Assembly (NCBI RefSeq): GCF_900114015.1
Contig: NZ_FORN01000044.1
Location: 1-50,782 of the forward strand
Length of the DNA: 50,782 bases
DNA from: Caulobacter sp. UNC279MFTsu5.1
GTDB lineage: Bacteria; Pseudomonadota; Alphaproteobacteria; Caulobacterales; Caulobacteraceae
Direction: 5' to 3'
Below, one piece after another: positions 33,947 to 42,884 of this stretch. Numbering within the stretch: the first letter of the stretch is position 1; every line of letters begins with the position of its first letter. The notes beneath the pieces were generated by a model. It ran no database searches. It was given only the letters and a program-made list of their open reading frames with translations, and was not told the DNA's origin. The translations under genes and the position numbers were made by a program.

Positions 33947-36397
33947 ATGCTGCAGTCCGTCCTGATCGCCTTCTGGCGCTCCTTCACCCGGCGCCCGCTC
34001 TACGCCGCGCTCAACCTGCTGGGCCTGAGCCTCGGCGTGGCCGCCTTCGTGACGCTCAGCCTGCTGCATCGCTTCGAGACCGGCTACGACCGCTGGACGC
34101 CCGAGCGCGACAAGATCTATGCCGCCGCCATCGCCTTCAACGTCCCAGGCGTCGCGCCGGGCGCGCGGGTCGGGGCCATGGGCGGACTGCTGGAGGAGAT
34201 GAAGCTGGACTATCCCCAGGTGCGCGGCGTGCGGGATTGGACGCAGCCGGCGGTGATCCACAGGGGCGCCGGCGTTTCGAGCGAGCAGATCGAGCTGGTC
34301 GACGCCGACTTCCTGACCTTCTTCCAGGTCCCGCTGATCGCCGGCGACCGCGGCGCGGCCTTGCGGGACCCGGCGGACCTGGTCCTGTCGGAGACCATGG
34401 CCCGCAAGTATTTCGGCGCTGTCGACGTCGTTGGCCGCCGTCTCGAGATCAGCGATCTGGCTGGCCGAAACGCCTACACCGTCACCGCGGTGCTCCAGGA
34501 TCTTCCCAAGAACAGCAATCTGCGGCTGGACTTTATGCGTCTCCTGACGCCGCGCGACATCGCGACGACGGGAGGCTGGAACATCTGGGGCATCGTTACT
34601 CTCCAAGCCTATTTCAAGTTCGACGATCCCGCCGAGGTCCCGGCCCTGGAGGCGCAGTTGCCGGGCTTCGTCGATCGCCGCGTGGGCAAGGCCTTCGGCG
34701 ACGGGGTGACGCCGCACGACATTATGAGGTTGAGCTTCGTGCCGCTGGCGGACGTTCACCTCGTCGATCCCAAGCAACGCGCCGCGATCGAGGCTCTGAG
34801 GCTGGTCGGCTGGGTCGCTTTGGGCCTGGCCCTGATCAACTACGTCAACCTGGCGACCGCCCGCGCGGGACTGAGGGCCCGCGAAGTGGCGGTGCGCAAG
34901 GCCCTGGGCGCCGGGGCCGCCGTCCTGCGCCTGCAGTTCCTGGGCGAGGCGGGGTTGACCATCGCCCTGGCGTTCCTGATCGGCCTGGCGATGGTCGAGC
35001 TGGCCCTGCCGCTGATCAACGCCGCCGGCGGGTTGTCGCTGGGGCTGGACTATCGCGTCGATGGCGCGTGGGTCGCGGGGGTCTTCGGTTTGGTGCTAGC
35101 GGCCGGGCTGGCGGCCGCGGTCTATCCGGCCTTCATGCTCTCGGCCTACCAGCCCGCCCAGGTCTTGGCCTCGAGTCGCACGCCGAGCGGCGGCCGGTTC
35201 GGGGCGCGGCTGAGGGAGGGGCTGATCACGGTCCAGTTCGCCGCCGTCGTGGCCGCCTTCGTGCTGATGCTGGGCTTCCTCGGCCAGATCCGCCACATGC
35301 AGGCCGTCGACTTCGGCTTCCGGCGCGACGGGCTCTATCTGGTCACCGCCACGCGCGGCGTCGGGGCAACGACGCAGCAGCGCCAAGCCTTCTGGAGCGC
35401 CGTCCAGCGCATCCCCGGCGTGACCGGCGTAGCGGCCGGCAGCGCGGCGCCGGCCGACCAGACCATGGAGTCGAACTCGACGGCCACGCGCCTGGATCGA
35501 CCAACGCGTCCAGAACTCTCGCCGACGCTGAACTGGTCCGCGGTCGGCCCGGACTATTTCCAGACGCTGGGAACGAGCCTGGTCGCCGGGCGGCTGCTTG
35601 ACCTCGCGCATGGCGGCGACGAGCAGTACGTGCCTAACGCCGGTCCCGAAACGGTGACCAACGCCGTTATCAGCCGCGCGGCGGTGCGCCAGCTGGGCTA
35701 CGCCTCGCCGCAGGACGCCCTGGACAAGCTGCTGGACTTCCAGAACCGGAAAACCCGCATCGTCGGCGTCGTCGAGGACATGCGCTTCTACAGCCCCACG
35801 GAGAAGACGCCGGCCAAGCTCTATACGTTCAATGGCTATCCCGCCTATTGGCCGGTCGGCTGGCCGATCACGCTGGTGCGCTATTCGGGGCTCAGCGAAG
35901 CCGAGGTTCGCGCGCGGCTGGAGGCCGCCTGGCGCCAGGCGGCTCCGGATGTCCCGTTCGAGGGCAAGACCGCCCTGGTCAATCTGGACCGCTACTACAA
36001 GCCCCAGCGCGACCGCACGAACCTGTTCAGCCTGGGCGCCATGGTGGGGGCGGGGATCGGCTGCATCGGGCTCTACGGCCTGGCGGCGTTCAACGCCTCG
36101 CGGCGGACACGAGAGATCGGCGTGCGCAAGGTGCTGGGGGCGACCCGCGCCCAGGTGGCCCGGCTGCTGATCGGCCAGTTCCTGCGCCCGGTGGCGGTCG
36201 CCTGCCTGGTCGCCTGGCCGCTGGCCTACTGGATGCTCCGGCGCTGGCTCTCGCAGTTCGACGATCCGGTCGCCGTGGGCCCGCTGGTCTTCGTCGCCGG
36301 GGCCGCGGCGGCGATCGCCATCGGCCTGATGGCGGTCGGCGGCCTGGCCTGGTCGGCGGCGTCGGCCGAACCGGGCAGGGCGCTGCGACATGACTAG
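33947..36397 (+). CDS. MacB/FtsX-type ABC transporter permease
   Basis: 816 residues with eight TM helices in two FtsX-like sets of four, each after a MacB_PCD periplasmic domain: first set TM near 20-40 and then about 280-430; second set near 435-455 and 690-800. Motifs AREVAVRKALGAGAAVLRLQFLGEAGL and TREIGVRKVLGATRAQVARLL are the two FtsX coupling segments. Duplicated permeases of this kind act in mechanotransmission or antimicrobial peptide export rather than simple transport. Its stop codon TAG shares the palindrome CTAG with the stop of the convergent GH30 gene (4-bp overlap), with no terminator between them. Confidence 0.9.
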   Translation: MLQSVLIAFWRSFTRRPLYAALNLLGLSLGVAAFVTLSLLHRFETGYDRWTPERDKIYAAAIAFNVPGVAPGARVGAMGGLLEEMKLDYPQVRGVRDWTQPAVIHRGAGVSSEQIELVDADFLTFFQVPLIAGDRGAALRDPADLVLSETMARKYFGAVDVVGRRLEISDLAGRNAYTVTAVLQDLPKNSNLRLDFMRLLTPRDIATTGGWNIWGIVTLQAYFKFDDPAEVPALEAQLPGFVDRRVGKAFGDGVTPHDIMRLSFVPLADVHLVDPKQRAAIEALRLVGWVALGLALINYVNLATARAGLRAREVAVRKALGAGAAVLRLQFLGEAGLTIALAFLIGLAMVELALPLINAAGGLSLGLDYRVDGAWVAGVFGLVLAAGLAAAVYPAFMLSAYQPAQVLASSRTPSGGRFGARLREGLITVQFAAVVAAFVLMLGFLGQIRHMQAVDFGFRRDGLYLVTATRGVGATTQQRQAFWSAVQRIPGVTGVAAGSAAPADQTMESNSTATRLDRPTRPELSPTLNWSAVGPDYFQTLGTSLVAGRLLDLAHGGDEQYVPNAGPETVTNAVISRAAVRQLGYASPQDALDKLLDFQNRKTRIVGVVEDMRFYSPTEKTPAKLYTFNGYPAYWPVGWPITLVRYSGLSEAEVRARLEAAWRQAAPDVPFEGKTALVNLDRYYKPQRDRTNLFSLGAMVGAGIGCIGLYGLAAFNASRRTREIGVRKVLGATRAQVARLLIGQFLRPVAVACLVAWPLAYWMLRRWLSQFDDPVAVGPLVFVAGAAAAIAIGLMAVGGLAWSAASAEPGRALRHD

Positions 36398-37860
36398 CTT
36401 CGCCGCAGCACCAGGGTGACGATAGAGCGGGGCGGGGCGACGGTTCCGGGGATCGGTTGCAGTCGCCGCGTCGCGTCGGTGACGACCATCCGGGCCGACC
36501 AGCCCGTCAGGGGCGTGGTCAGTTCGCGCGGCGAGAGCCCGCCGTTGACATGCACCAGGATCAGTTCGGCGCCGTCAGGCGACACAGCGCCGACGGTGTC
36601 CAGGTCGTCGACCGGCGTCAGGCGGTGGCCGGGCCGGATGTAGCGGCTGAAGTGCGCCATCGCATGGTACTTGGCCGTGACATGGATCGCGTGCGGCCCC
36701 TCGGGCGGGCCGCGCAGGTCGGCCTTGACCAGCCCCCAGTTCGAGCCCGGCTTGCCGTCGCGCGTGCTCAGGTCCTCGACCGCCTGCCAGAAGACCCAAG
36801 CCGCCGGCTCCAGCCGCTTGAGGTCCATGACCACGTGTTCGGCCAGGGCCAACGGCGAGCCCATGCCGTCGAAGGCCTCGGGCTCCTTGTCGAGGGGCGT
36901 GTCGTTCTCGGACATCCATAGCCGCAGGCCGGAGGCCCTGGCCACGTCGCGCACGCCGGTCTGGTTGACGACGCCGTAGCTGTGCACGTTCAACTGCCCG
37001 ATGGCCGCGCGGGCCGCCTCGGGATAGGCCTCCCAGTCGGCCAGGAAGCGGTGCGAGTTGGTCTCGTCCGGCGCGCTGACGACCGTCTTCAGCCCGCGGG
37101 CCCGAAGCGCCGCGGCCGAGGCGAGGATCATCTCGGCCTGGCGAGCGGGCGACCAGTGGGCGCCCTCCTGGGTGTTGGCGGCGAACCAGTAGTCGGTGTT
37201 GGGCTCGTTGACCGGCGACAGGGTGCGGAAGGCGATCCCGTGGCGGCGCTGCAGTTCGTCGACGACGCGGGCCAGATAGGCGGCGAACAGGGGCTCCAGG
37301 CCCGGCCGCAGGTTGTCGTCGGTTCCCTTCACCGCGCCCGACACCTTGCCGCTGACGGTCATGAACCAGGGCGGCGAGTTGGAGAAGGCCTCAAGGATCG
37401 GCCGGTCCACGCGGGCCTTGATCGCGTCGAGCCACCAGCGCTGGTTGGCGTCGGCCGACCAGTCCCACATCGACTCGTCCTCGGGACGCCACCAGTCCTC
37501 GCCGACCGCGCCGGCCGGCCGGCGCCAGAAGCCCGGGACCGCCGCGCCGGTCCGCAGATAGGGCGGATCCCCGGGCCTGGCGCCGCCGCCGATATTGTAG
37601 CGCCCGATGGTCCAGCCCAGCCCGTCCGGACCATAGAACAGGTCGGCCAGCCGCCGGCGTTCCGCCTCGGGCCAACCTCCGGTGACGTTGGCGAACCAGG
37701 CCAGGGCCGTCCCCCAGCCTTCGAACGCCGGGCCCGCGCGATCGAGGGCCGGACGCAGGGTGAGCTGGACCCTGGGCGTCCGGGGCGTCGCGGCCACGGC
37801 CCTGGAGCCGATCGCCAATCCCGCCAGGAGGCCGAGGGCCTCGCGTCGTGACAGCCCCAT
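36394..37860 (-). CDS. Exported glycoside hydrolase family 30 enzyme, beta-1,6-galactanase-like
   Basis: 488 residues with a twin-arginine-like leader (SRREALGLLAGLAIGSRAVA). GH30 TIM barrel plus C-terminal beta domain. Acid/base E219 in LSPVNEPNTDYW and nucleophile E318 in LRLWMSENDTP. FEGWGTALAWFANVTGGW near the start is close to bacterial and fungal endo-beta-1,6-galactanases (GH30 subfamily 5). I infer cleavage of beta-1,6-galactan side chains such as those of plant arabinogalactan; glucuronoxylanase (GH30_8) seems less likely. The neighbouring GH2 gene supports galactose-rich substrate. It is divergent from the TonB receptor across 528 bp. Confidence 0.85.
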   Translation of the reverse strand: MGLSRREALGLLAGLAIGSRAVAATPRTPRVQLTLRPALDRAGPAFEGWGTALAWFANVTGGWPEAERRRLADLFYGPDGLGWTIGRYNIGGGARPGDPPYLRTGAAVPGFWRRPAGAVGEDWWRPEDESMWDWSADANQRWWLDAIKARVDRPILEAFSNSPPWFMTVSGKVSGAVKGTDDNLRPGLEPLFAAYLARVVDELQRRHGIAFRTLSPVNEPNTDYWFAANTQEGAHWSPARQAEMILASAAALRARGLKTVVSAPDETNSHRFLADWEAYPEAARAAIGQLNVHSYGVVNQTGVRDVARASGLRLWMSENDTPLDKEPEAFDGMGSPLALAEHVVMDLKRLEPAAWVFWQAVEDLSTRDGKPGSNWGLVKADLRGPPEGPHAIHVTAKYHAMAHFSRYIRPGHRLTPVDDLDTVGAVSPDGAELILVHVNGGLSPRELTTPLTGWSARMVVTDATRRLQPIPGTVAPPRSIVTLVLRRS

Positions 37861-38388
37861 GAAGCCTCCCGTGTCATTGTCGCACTACGTCAGGTTTGGT
37901 ATGATAATTGATATTTTCCGGCAAGCCGGCCCATGATCGATCGGGGCCGAGCGATCGTGTCGTCGCGAACTGGCCTGGACACCTTCGGGGGCGAGGACGG
38001 CGCCGATGAATGGCGGTCGTTCGCGCGCGGCCCGCGCGGGAGGCGCGCCGCTGATCGTCAGCCGCCCCTGTTTGCTCACGAGGATTCCCTTTTCCCCCGC
38101 CAAGCTTGAATATTCCGCCCGAAACGTTCGCCTTCAGTCCGAAGGAAAAGGAGGGGGAACGATCGATGCGACTCGGGGCCAATCCCAAAACCCCTGGCGG
38201 CGCAGCGATGCTGGGAGGGCGATCGCCGCCGTCTTGCGGAACCGTGCGCCGGGATTTCAGCAGGCCAATTCTCTTTTACTGGCCTGACCACTAAAATCAT
38301 ACTTGTAGTACAAATGAGAGCGGAATATGTCTGGCTCGAAATCGCGCCGCACGAGAGCGCGATGAATCGAAAGCAGGAGGAAAACGAG
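37861..38388. other. Long divergent intergenic region with receptor promoter
   Basis: No gene supported; the small open frames lack ribosome sites and family similarity. It includes an AT-rich patch at 37897-37920 near the GH30 start and an AT-rich stretch at 38290-38315 containing the palindromic operator described separately. The receptor leader from that operator to the ATG is 75 bp. Confidence 0.6.
38303..38313. promoter_or_regulatory. FadR/GntR-type operator upstream of TonB receptor
   Basis: TTGTA-G-TACAA is a perfect 11-bp palindrome and fits exactly the consensus T-N-G-T-N3-A-C-N-A recognised by FadR-subfamily GntR regulators. It is 75 bp upstream of the receptor start codon, within an AT-rich promoter-like segment. 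No GntR gene is in the window, so the regulator would act from elsewhere. Confidence 0.6.
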
Positions 38389-41196
38389 ATGAGGGGTATT
38401 CAGTTCCGGCTGATGTTGAGCGCGTCCGTGGCGGCCCTCGGGGTCTGCGCGGCCGCCGGATCGGCGGCGGCCCAGGCGGCGAGCGACACCGCGGCCCAGG
38501 CTCCGGCCGACCAGACGGTTTCCGAAATCGTCGTCACCGGCGTGCGCGCGAGCCTGCGCTCGGCCCAGGCGATCAAGCGCAACGCCGACCAGGTCGTCGA
38601 CTCGATCCAGGCCCAGGACATCGGCAAGCTGCCCGACGCCAACACCACCGAGGCCCTCCAGCGCGTGACCGGCGTCCAGATCCAGCGCCGCTACGGCGAG
38701 GGCGCGACCGACTTCGACCACCGCACCCAGCCGGCGATCGCCATCCGGGGCCTGACCCAGGTGCAGAACTTCCTCGACGGACGCGCGGTCTATTCGGCCT
38801 CCGGCGGCCGGGCGTTCGACCTCGAAGGCGTGCCGCCCGAGCTGCTGGCCGGCGCCGACGTCTACAAGAACGCGCCCGCCAACATCATCGAAGGCGGCGT
38901 CGGCGGGGCCGTGAACCTGCGCACCCGCAAGCCTTTCGACTCGCCCGACCGCGTCCTCAGCGCCACGTTCCGCGGCAACTATTACGACCGGGTCCGGAAG
39001 AACGGCGGCTCGATCTCGGGCCTCTACAGCGACCGGTTCGACACCTCGGTCGGCGAGATCGGCGTGCTGCTCAACGCCGTACTGAGCAAGAGCCGCTATC
39101 GCCAGGACGGCCTGCTGGCCGGACCCTTCGACGCCGTCAAGCCGGGCTCGATCGCCAATGCGCCGGCCAACGCCCAGGTGCCCTACGGCTTCGAGATCTA
39201 CGACGACACGGGCGACCGCAAGCGCCTGGGCATCGCCGCGGCGGTGCAGTGGCGGCCGAGCGATCAGCTGCTGCTGACGGCCCAGTACCAGCGGACCAAA
39301 TACTGGTTCAACCGGACCGGCGCCTACTATTACGACTTCAACAACCGCTCCAACGTCAAGGACGCGAACGGCAACATCATCGAGTACGGCACGGACCCTC
39401 TGACCGGCGCGAGCTTCACCTTCAACGACGAAGGCTACGCCACCAAAGGCTCGCTGCAGAACCAGACCTTCGAGACCGGGCGTTTCGACCAGCAGCTCTG
39501 GAGCCAGAGCCAGAACTTCACCCTGAACGCGGCTTGGACGCCGACCGACCGCCTCAAGGCCAATTTCGACGCCCAGTACCTGAAGTCCTACTACAATGCC
39601 GACCGCAACGGTCACGTGCTGTCGCTCTACTCCCAGTCGGGCCAGACGGGGCTGACCGCACCCCACAAGTCGATCGTCGACTTCGACCTGACCGGCAAGT
39701 ACCCCCGGTGGGACGTGCGTGACGCGTCGGTCCTGAACAACCCGGCCAACTACACCACGCCGTTCATGGCCGACTCCCTGCAGCGCAACGACGCCGACAC
39801 CCTGTCGCTGGCGGCGGACGTCGAGTACGACCTCGAAGGCGGCTTCTTCGAAAAGCTGCGCGGCGGAGCCCGCTATTCCGACAACAGCATCGACCTGCGG
39901 GGCACCTGGCACGGCGTCTGCATCACGGCCTTGGGGCCCGACGCGAACTGTTCGGCGCCGTCCGGCACGCCGCTGGTCCCGCTTTCGGCCCACCCGGAAC
40001 TGTCGATGCCTGGCCCGTCGATGCACTGGTTTGACGGCAACACCGTCAGGGGCGGCCTGCTCTATCCGGCCTTCCCGAAGGGCGACGGCGTCTGGGCCCA
40101 GACCAAGGCGCTCTACGCCCTGTTCGGCGCCCAGACCAAGGACGCCTTCACGCCGGGCGACCTCAACAGCCAGACCGAGAAGACCTATACCGGCTGGGCG
40201 ATCGCCGACTATGCGGGCGAAGTGGCCGGCGTGGCGATCGACGGCGGCGTCGGCGTGCGGGTGATCAAGACCGAGGCCACGTCCACGGGCACCCAATTCA
40301 ACAATGACGGGACCACCGCGCCTATCGACGTGGACAATAGCTACACGCGCGTCCTGCCCAGCTTCAATCTGCGCGCCAAGCTCACTGATACGCTCCAGGC
40401 TCGCCTGGCCTATTCCAAGGGCCTGGCCCGACCCAATTTCGACCAGCTGTCGACCAACCTGACGCTCAACAACCCCAACCAGGTCAATCCGAAAACGGGC
40501 CATCCCAGCGCCAGTTCCGGCAATCCCATGCTGCGGCCCATCGAGTCCGACAACTACGACCTGACGGCCGAATGGTACTTCAACGACACCGGCTCGCTGA
40601 CCGCCGGGGTCTTCTACAAGAAGGTCGACGGCTTCCTGGCCAACGGCACGGTCGAGGGCACGTACAACGGTAAAATCTACGACGTCAGCACCGTGGTCAA
40701 CACGGGGAAGGGGACCGTCAAGGGTCTGGAACTGGGCTACCAGCAGTTCTTCGATTTCCTGCCGGGGCTGCTCAGCGGGCTGGGCGTCCAGGCCAACTAC
40801 ACCTATGTCGACAGCAGCGTGACGAACCCCTTCTTCTCGCCTGGGTCCGATGCGCCGGCCCAGCTGCCGCTCCAGAAGCTGTCGAAGAACAGCTACAACC
40901 TGATCGGCCTCTACGAGAAGGGACCGGTCAGCGCCCGCGTCGCCTATAACTGGCGCTCGGCCTATCTGGACCAGACCACGGGCAGCGGCGCGAACGGCCA
41001 AGCGCAATACGCCAAGCCCTACGCCTCGCTCGACGCGTCGCTCAGCGTCGACATCAACGACCACGTGGCGTTCTCGGTGGATGCGGTGAACCTGAACAAC
41101 CGCATGAACGTGCTCTACATCGGCACGCCCGCCGCGCCGCTGCAGTACCAGCTCAACGACAGGCGCTTCGGCGTGGCCCTGCGCATCACCTACTGA
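38389..41196 (+). CDS. TonB-dependent receptor (Xanthomonas/Caulobacter carbohydrate type)
   Basis: 935 residues from the ATG preceded by a perfect AGGAGG (38375-38380); the longer frame is rejected. A signal peptide ends near AAAQAAS. The plug begins SEIVVTGVRASLRSAQAIKRNADQ and continues with VVDSIQAQDIGKLPD and ALQRVTGVQIQR, the hallmark of the TonB receptor subfamily found in Caulobacter and Xanthomonas. The remainder is a 22-strand barrel ending RRFGVALRITY (terminal aromatic). It takes up a large ligand, here probably galacto-oligosaccharide, judging from the flanking GH30 and GH2 enzymes. A strong terminator follows. Confidence 0.93.
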   Translation: MRGIQFRLMLSASVAALGVCAAAGSAAAQAASDTAAQAPADQTVSEIVVTGVRASLRSAQAIKRNADQVVDSIQAQDIGKLPDANTTEALQRVTGVQIQRRYGEGATDFDHRTQPAIAIRGLTQVQNFLDGRAVYSASGGRAFDLEGVPPELLAGADVYKNAPANIIEGGVGGAVNLRTRKPFDSPDRVLSATFRGNYYDRVRKNGGSISGLYSDRFDTSVGEIGVLLNAVLSKSRYRQDGLLAGPFDAVKPGSIANAPANAQVPYGFEIYDDTGDRKRLGIAAAVQWRPSDQLLLTAQYQRTKYWFNRTGAYYYDFNNRSNVKDANGNIIEYGTDPLTGASFTFNDEGYATKGSLQNQTFETGRFDQQLWSQSQNFTLNAAWTPTDRLKANFDAQYLKSYYNADRNGHVLSLYSQSGQTGLTAPHKSIVDFDLTGKYPRWDVRDASVLNNPANYTTPFMADSLQRNDADTLSLAADVEYDLEGGFFEKLRGGARYSDNSIDLRGTWHGVCITALGPDANCSAPSGTPLVPLSAHPELSMPGPSMHWFDGNTVRGGLLYPAFPKGDGVWAQTKALYALFGAQTKDAFTPGDLNSQTEKTYTGWAIADYAGEVAGVAIDGGVGVRVIKTEATSTGTQFNNDGTTAPIDVDNSYTRVLPSFNLRAKLTDTLQARLAYSKGLARPNFDQLSTNLTLNNPNQVNPKTGHPSASSGNPMLRPIESDNYDLTAEWYFNDTGSLTAGVFYKKVDGFLANGTVEGTYNGKIYDVSTVVNTGKGTVKGLELGYQQFFDFLPGLLSGLGVQANYTYVDSSVTNPFFSPGSDAPAQLPLQKLSKNSYNLIGLYEKGPVSARVAYNWRSAYLDQTTGSGANGQAQYAKPYASLDASLSVDINDHVAFSVDAVNLNNRMNVLYIGTPAAPLQYQLNDRRFGVALRITY

Positions 41197-41209
41197 TCCT
41201 CCCCAGCTG

Positions 41210-41249
41210 GCCGGCGTGGCGCCGCGATGCGCCACGCCGGCGCTTTTTT
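41210..41249 (+). terminator. Strong intrinsic terminator after TonB receptor
   Basis: A perfect 13-bp stem (41210-41222 with 41229-41241), 6-base loop, then GC and six T. It isolates the receptor transcript from the halogenase gene 47 bp further on, so the halogenase needs its own promoter or depends on read-through. Confidence 0.92.
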
Positions 41250-41296
41250 GACAAAACCCTTCGGTCCGCGAAGCAAGACATGGTTCGATCGATCCG

Positions 41297-42832
41297 ATGC
41301 TGACCGAAACTTCGCGCCAGAACGGACCGCTGACCCGCATCGCCATCGTCGGCGGCGGCGCGGCCGGCTGGATGGCCGCCGCCGCCCTGGCCCGCGTGCT
41401 CGGACCCCAGGGGCCGGCCATCACCCTGATCGAGTCCGAGGAAATCGGCATCGTCGGGGTGGGGGAGGCGACGATCCCGCCCATCCGCGCCTTCAACGCG
41501 ATGATCGGCCTGGATGAGGACGTCTTCGTCCGCGAGACCAAGGGCACCTTCAAGCTGGGCATCGAGTTCGTCGACTGGCGCCGGCGCGGACATCGCTATT
41601 TCCATCCGTTCGGGGTCTATGGTCCCGACTTCGGCCCCACGCCGTTCGAGGGCGCCTGGCGAAGGCTGCGCCAGGTCGGCCAGGCCGAGCCGCTGGAGGC
41701 CTATTCGATCTGCGCCCAGGCCGCGGCCGCCGGGCGCTTCGCCCGTCCCCAGCCCGGCGCCGGGCCGCTGTCGCAGCTGGCCTACGCCTTCCATTTCGAC
41801 GCGGCGCTCTACGCCCGACTGCTGCGCGCCCACGCCGAGGCCGCCGGCGTCGTCCGCCGCGAAGGCAAGGTGGCCGCCGTCAACCTGCGCGGCGGCGACG
41901 GCTTCGTCGAGTCGGTGACGATGGAGGACGGCGAGCGGATCGCGGCCGACCTTTTCCTCGACTGCACGGGTTTTCGCGCCCTGCTGATCGGCCAGGCGCT
42001 GGACAGCCCGTTCGAGGACTGGTCGCGATGGCTGCCCAACGACCGCGCCGCGGCCGTCCCCTCCGTCAATGCCGGCCCGCCGGCGCCCTACACCCGCTCG
42101 ACCGCCCGCGAGGCCGGCTGGCAGTGGCGCATCCCGCTGCAGCACCGCACCGGCAACGGTTATGTGTTTTCCAGCCGCCACATCTCCGAGGACGAGGCGG
42201 TCGGCGCCCTGCTGGCCAATCTCGACGGCGAAGCCCTGGCCGAGCCGCGCGTGCTGCGCTTCCAGGCCGGCCGGCGCCAGGCGGGCTGGGTCAAGAATGT
42301 CGTCGCCTTGGGCCTGGCCAGCGGCTTCCTGGAGCCGCTGGAATCGACCAGCATCCACCTGATCCAGGTCGGGATCGCCCGGCTGCTCGAGATGCTGCCG
42401 ACCCGCGCGTTCGAGCCCGCCGACGCCCGCCGCTACAACCGGCTGATGGCGGCCGAGTTCGAGAGCGTGCGCGACTTCCTGATCCTGCATTTCCACGCCA
42501 CCGAACGGAACGACACGCCGTACTGGGACCAGCTGCGCGCCATGGCCGTTCCCGACACCCTGCTGGAGCGCCTGCGCATCTACCGCGCGACGGGGCGGGT
42601 GTTCCGCGAGAGCGACGAGCTGTTCACCAAGACCAGCTGGTTGGCGGTGATGGACGGGCAGGGGCCCAAGGTCGAAGGTGGCGAGCCCCTGGCCGAAGGC
42701 CTGCCGCTCGACCAGGCCCGGGACCGACTGGCGCGGATCGCCGCCGCGACGGCCGCGGCCGTCGGGCGGATGCCGTCCCAGACGGACTTCATCCGCGCCC
42801 ATTGCCAAGCCGGCGCGCTGGCCGCCGTTTGA
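41297..42832 (+). CDS. Flavin-dependent tryptophan-halogenase-like protein
   Basis: 511 residues. The FAD motif RIAIVGGGAAGWMAA (15-28) and GVGEAT sit at the N-terminus. The likely catalytic Lys is K86 in KGTFKLGIEF (PrnA K79 position). W275-x-W-x-I-P (GWQWRIP) is the diagnostic halogenase motif that blocks monooxygenase chemistry, and LEPLESTSIHLIQ holds the Glu of the substrate site. All residues needed for halogenation by hypohalous acid appear kept. Related genes beside TonB receptors recur in Caulobacterales and Xanthomonadales; native substrates are mostly unknown. It is probably co-transcribed with the GH2 gene 52 bp downstream. Confidence 0.93.
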   Translation: MLTETSRQNGPLTRIAIVGGGAAGWMAAAALARVLGPQGPAITLIESEEIGIVGVGEATIPPIRAFNAMIGLDEDVFVRETKGTFKLGIEFVDWRRRGHRYFHPFGVYGPDFGPTPFEGAWRRLRQVGQAEPLEAYSICAQAAAAGRFARPQPGAGPLSQLAYAFHFDAALYARLLRAHAEAAGVVRREGKVAAVNLRGGDGFVESVTMEDGERIAADLFLDCTGFRALLIGQALDSPFEDWSRWLPNDRAAAVPSVNAGPPAPYTRSTAREAGWQWRIPLQHRTGNGYVFSSRHISEDEAVGALLANLDGEALAEPRVLRFQAGRRQAGWVKNVVALGLASGFLEPLESTSIHLIQVGIARLLEMLPTRAFEPADARRYNRLMAAEFESVRDFLILHFHATERNDTPYWDQLRAMAVPDTLLERLRIYRATGRVFRESDELFTKTSWLAVMDGQGPKVEGGEPLAEGLPLDQARDRLARIAAATAAAVGRMPSQTDFIRAHCQAGALAAV

Positions 42833-42884
42833 TCCAGATTTTGACCGACAGCCGGGGCGAGCCGCCCCCTTGGAAGAGGTTCGT

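Noticed and set aside
38257..41562. 1101-codon minus-strand frame opposite the first TonB receptor
   Set aside because: Antisense shadow of a well-supported receptor, with no ribosome site or motif.
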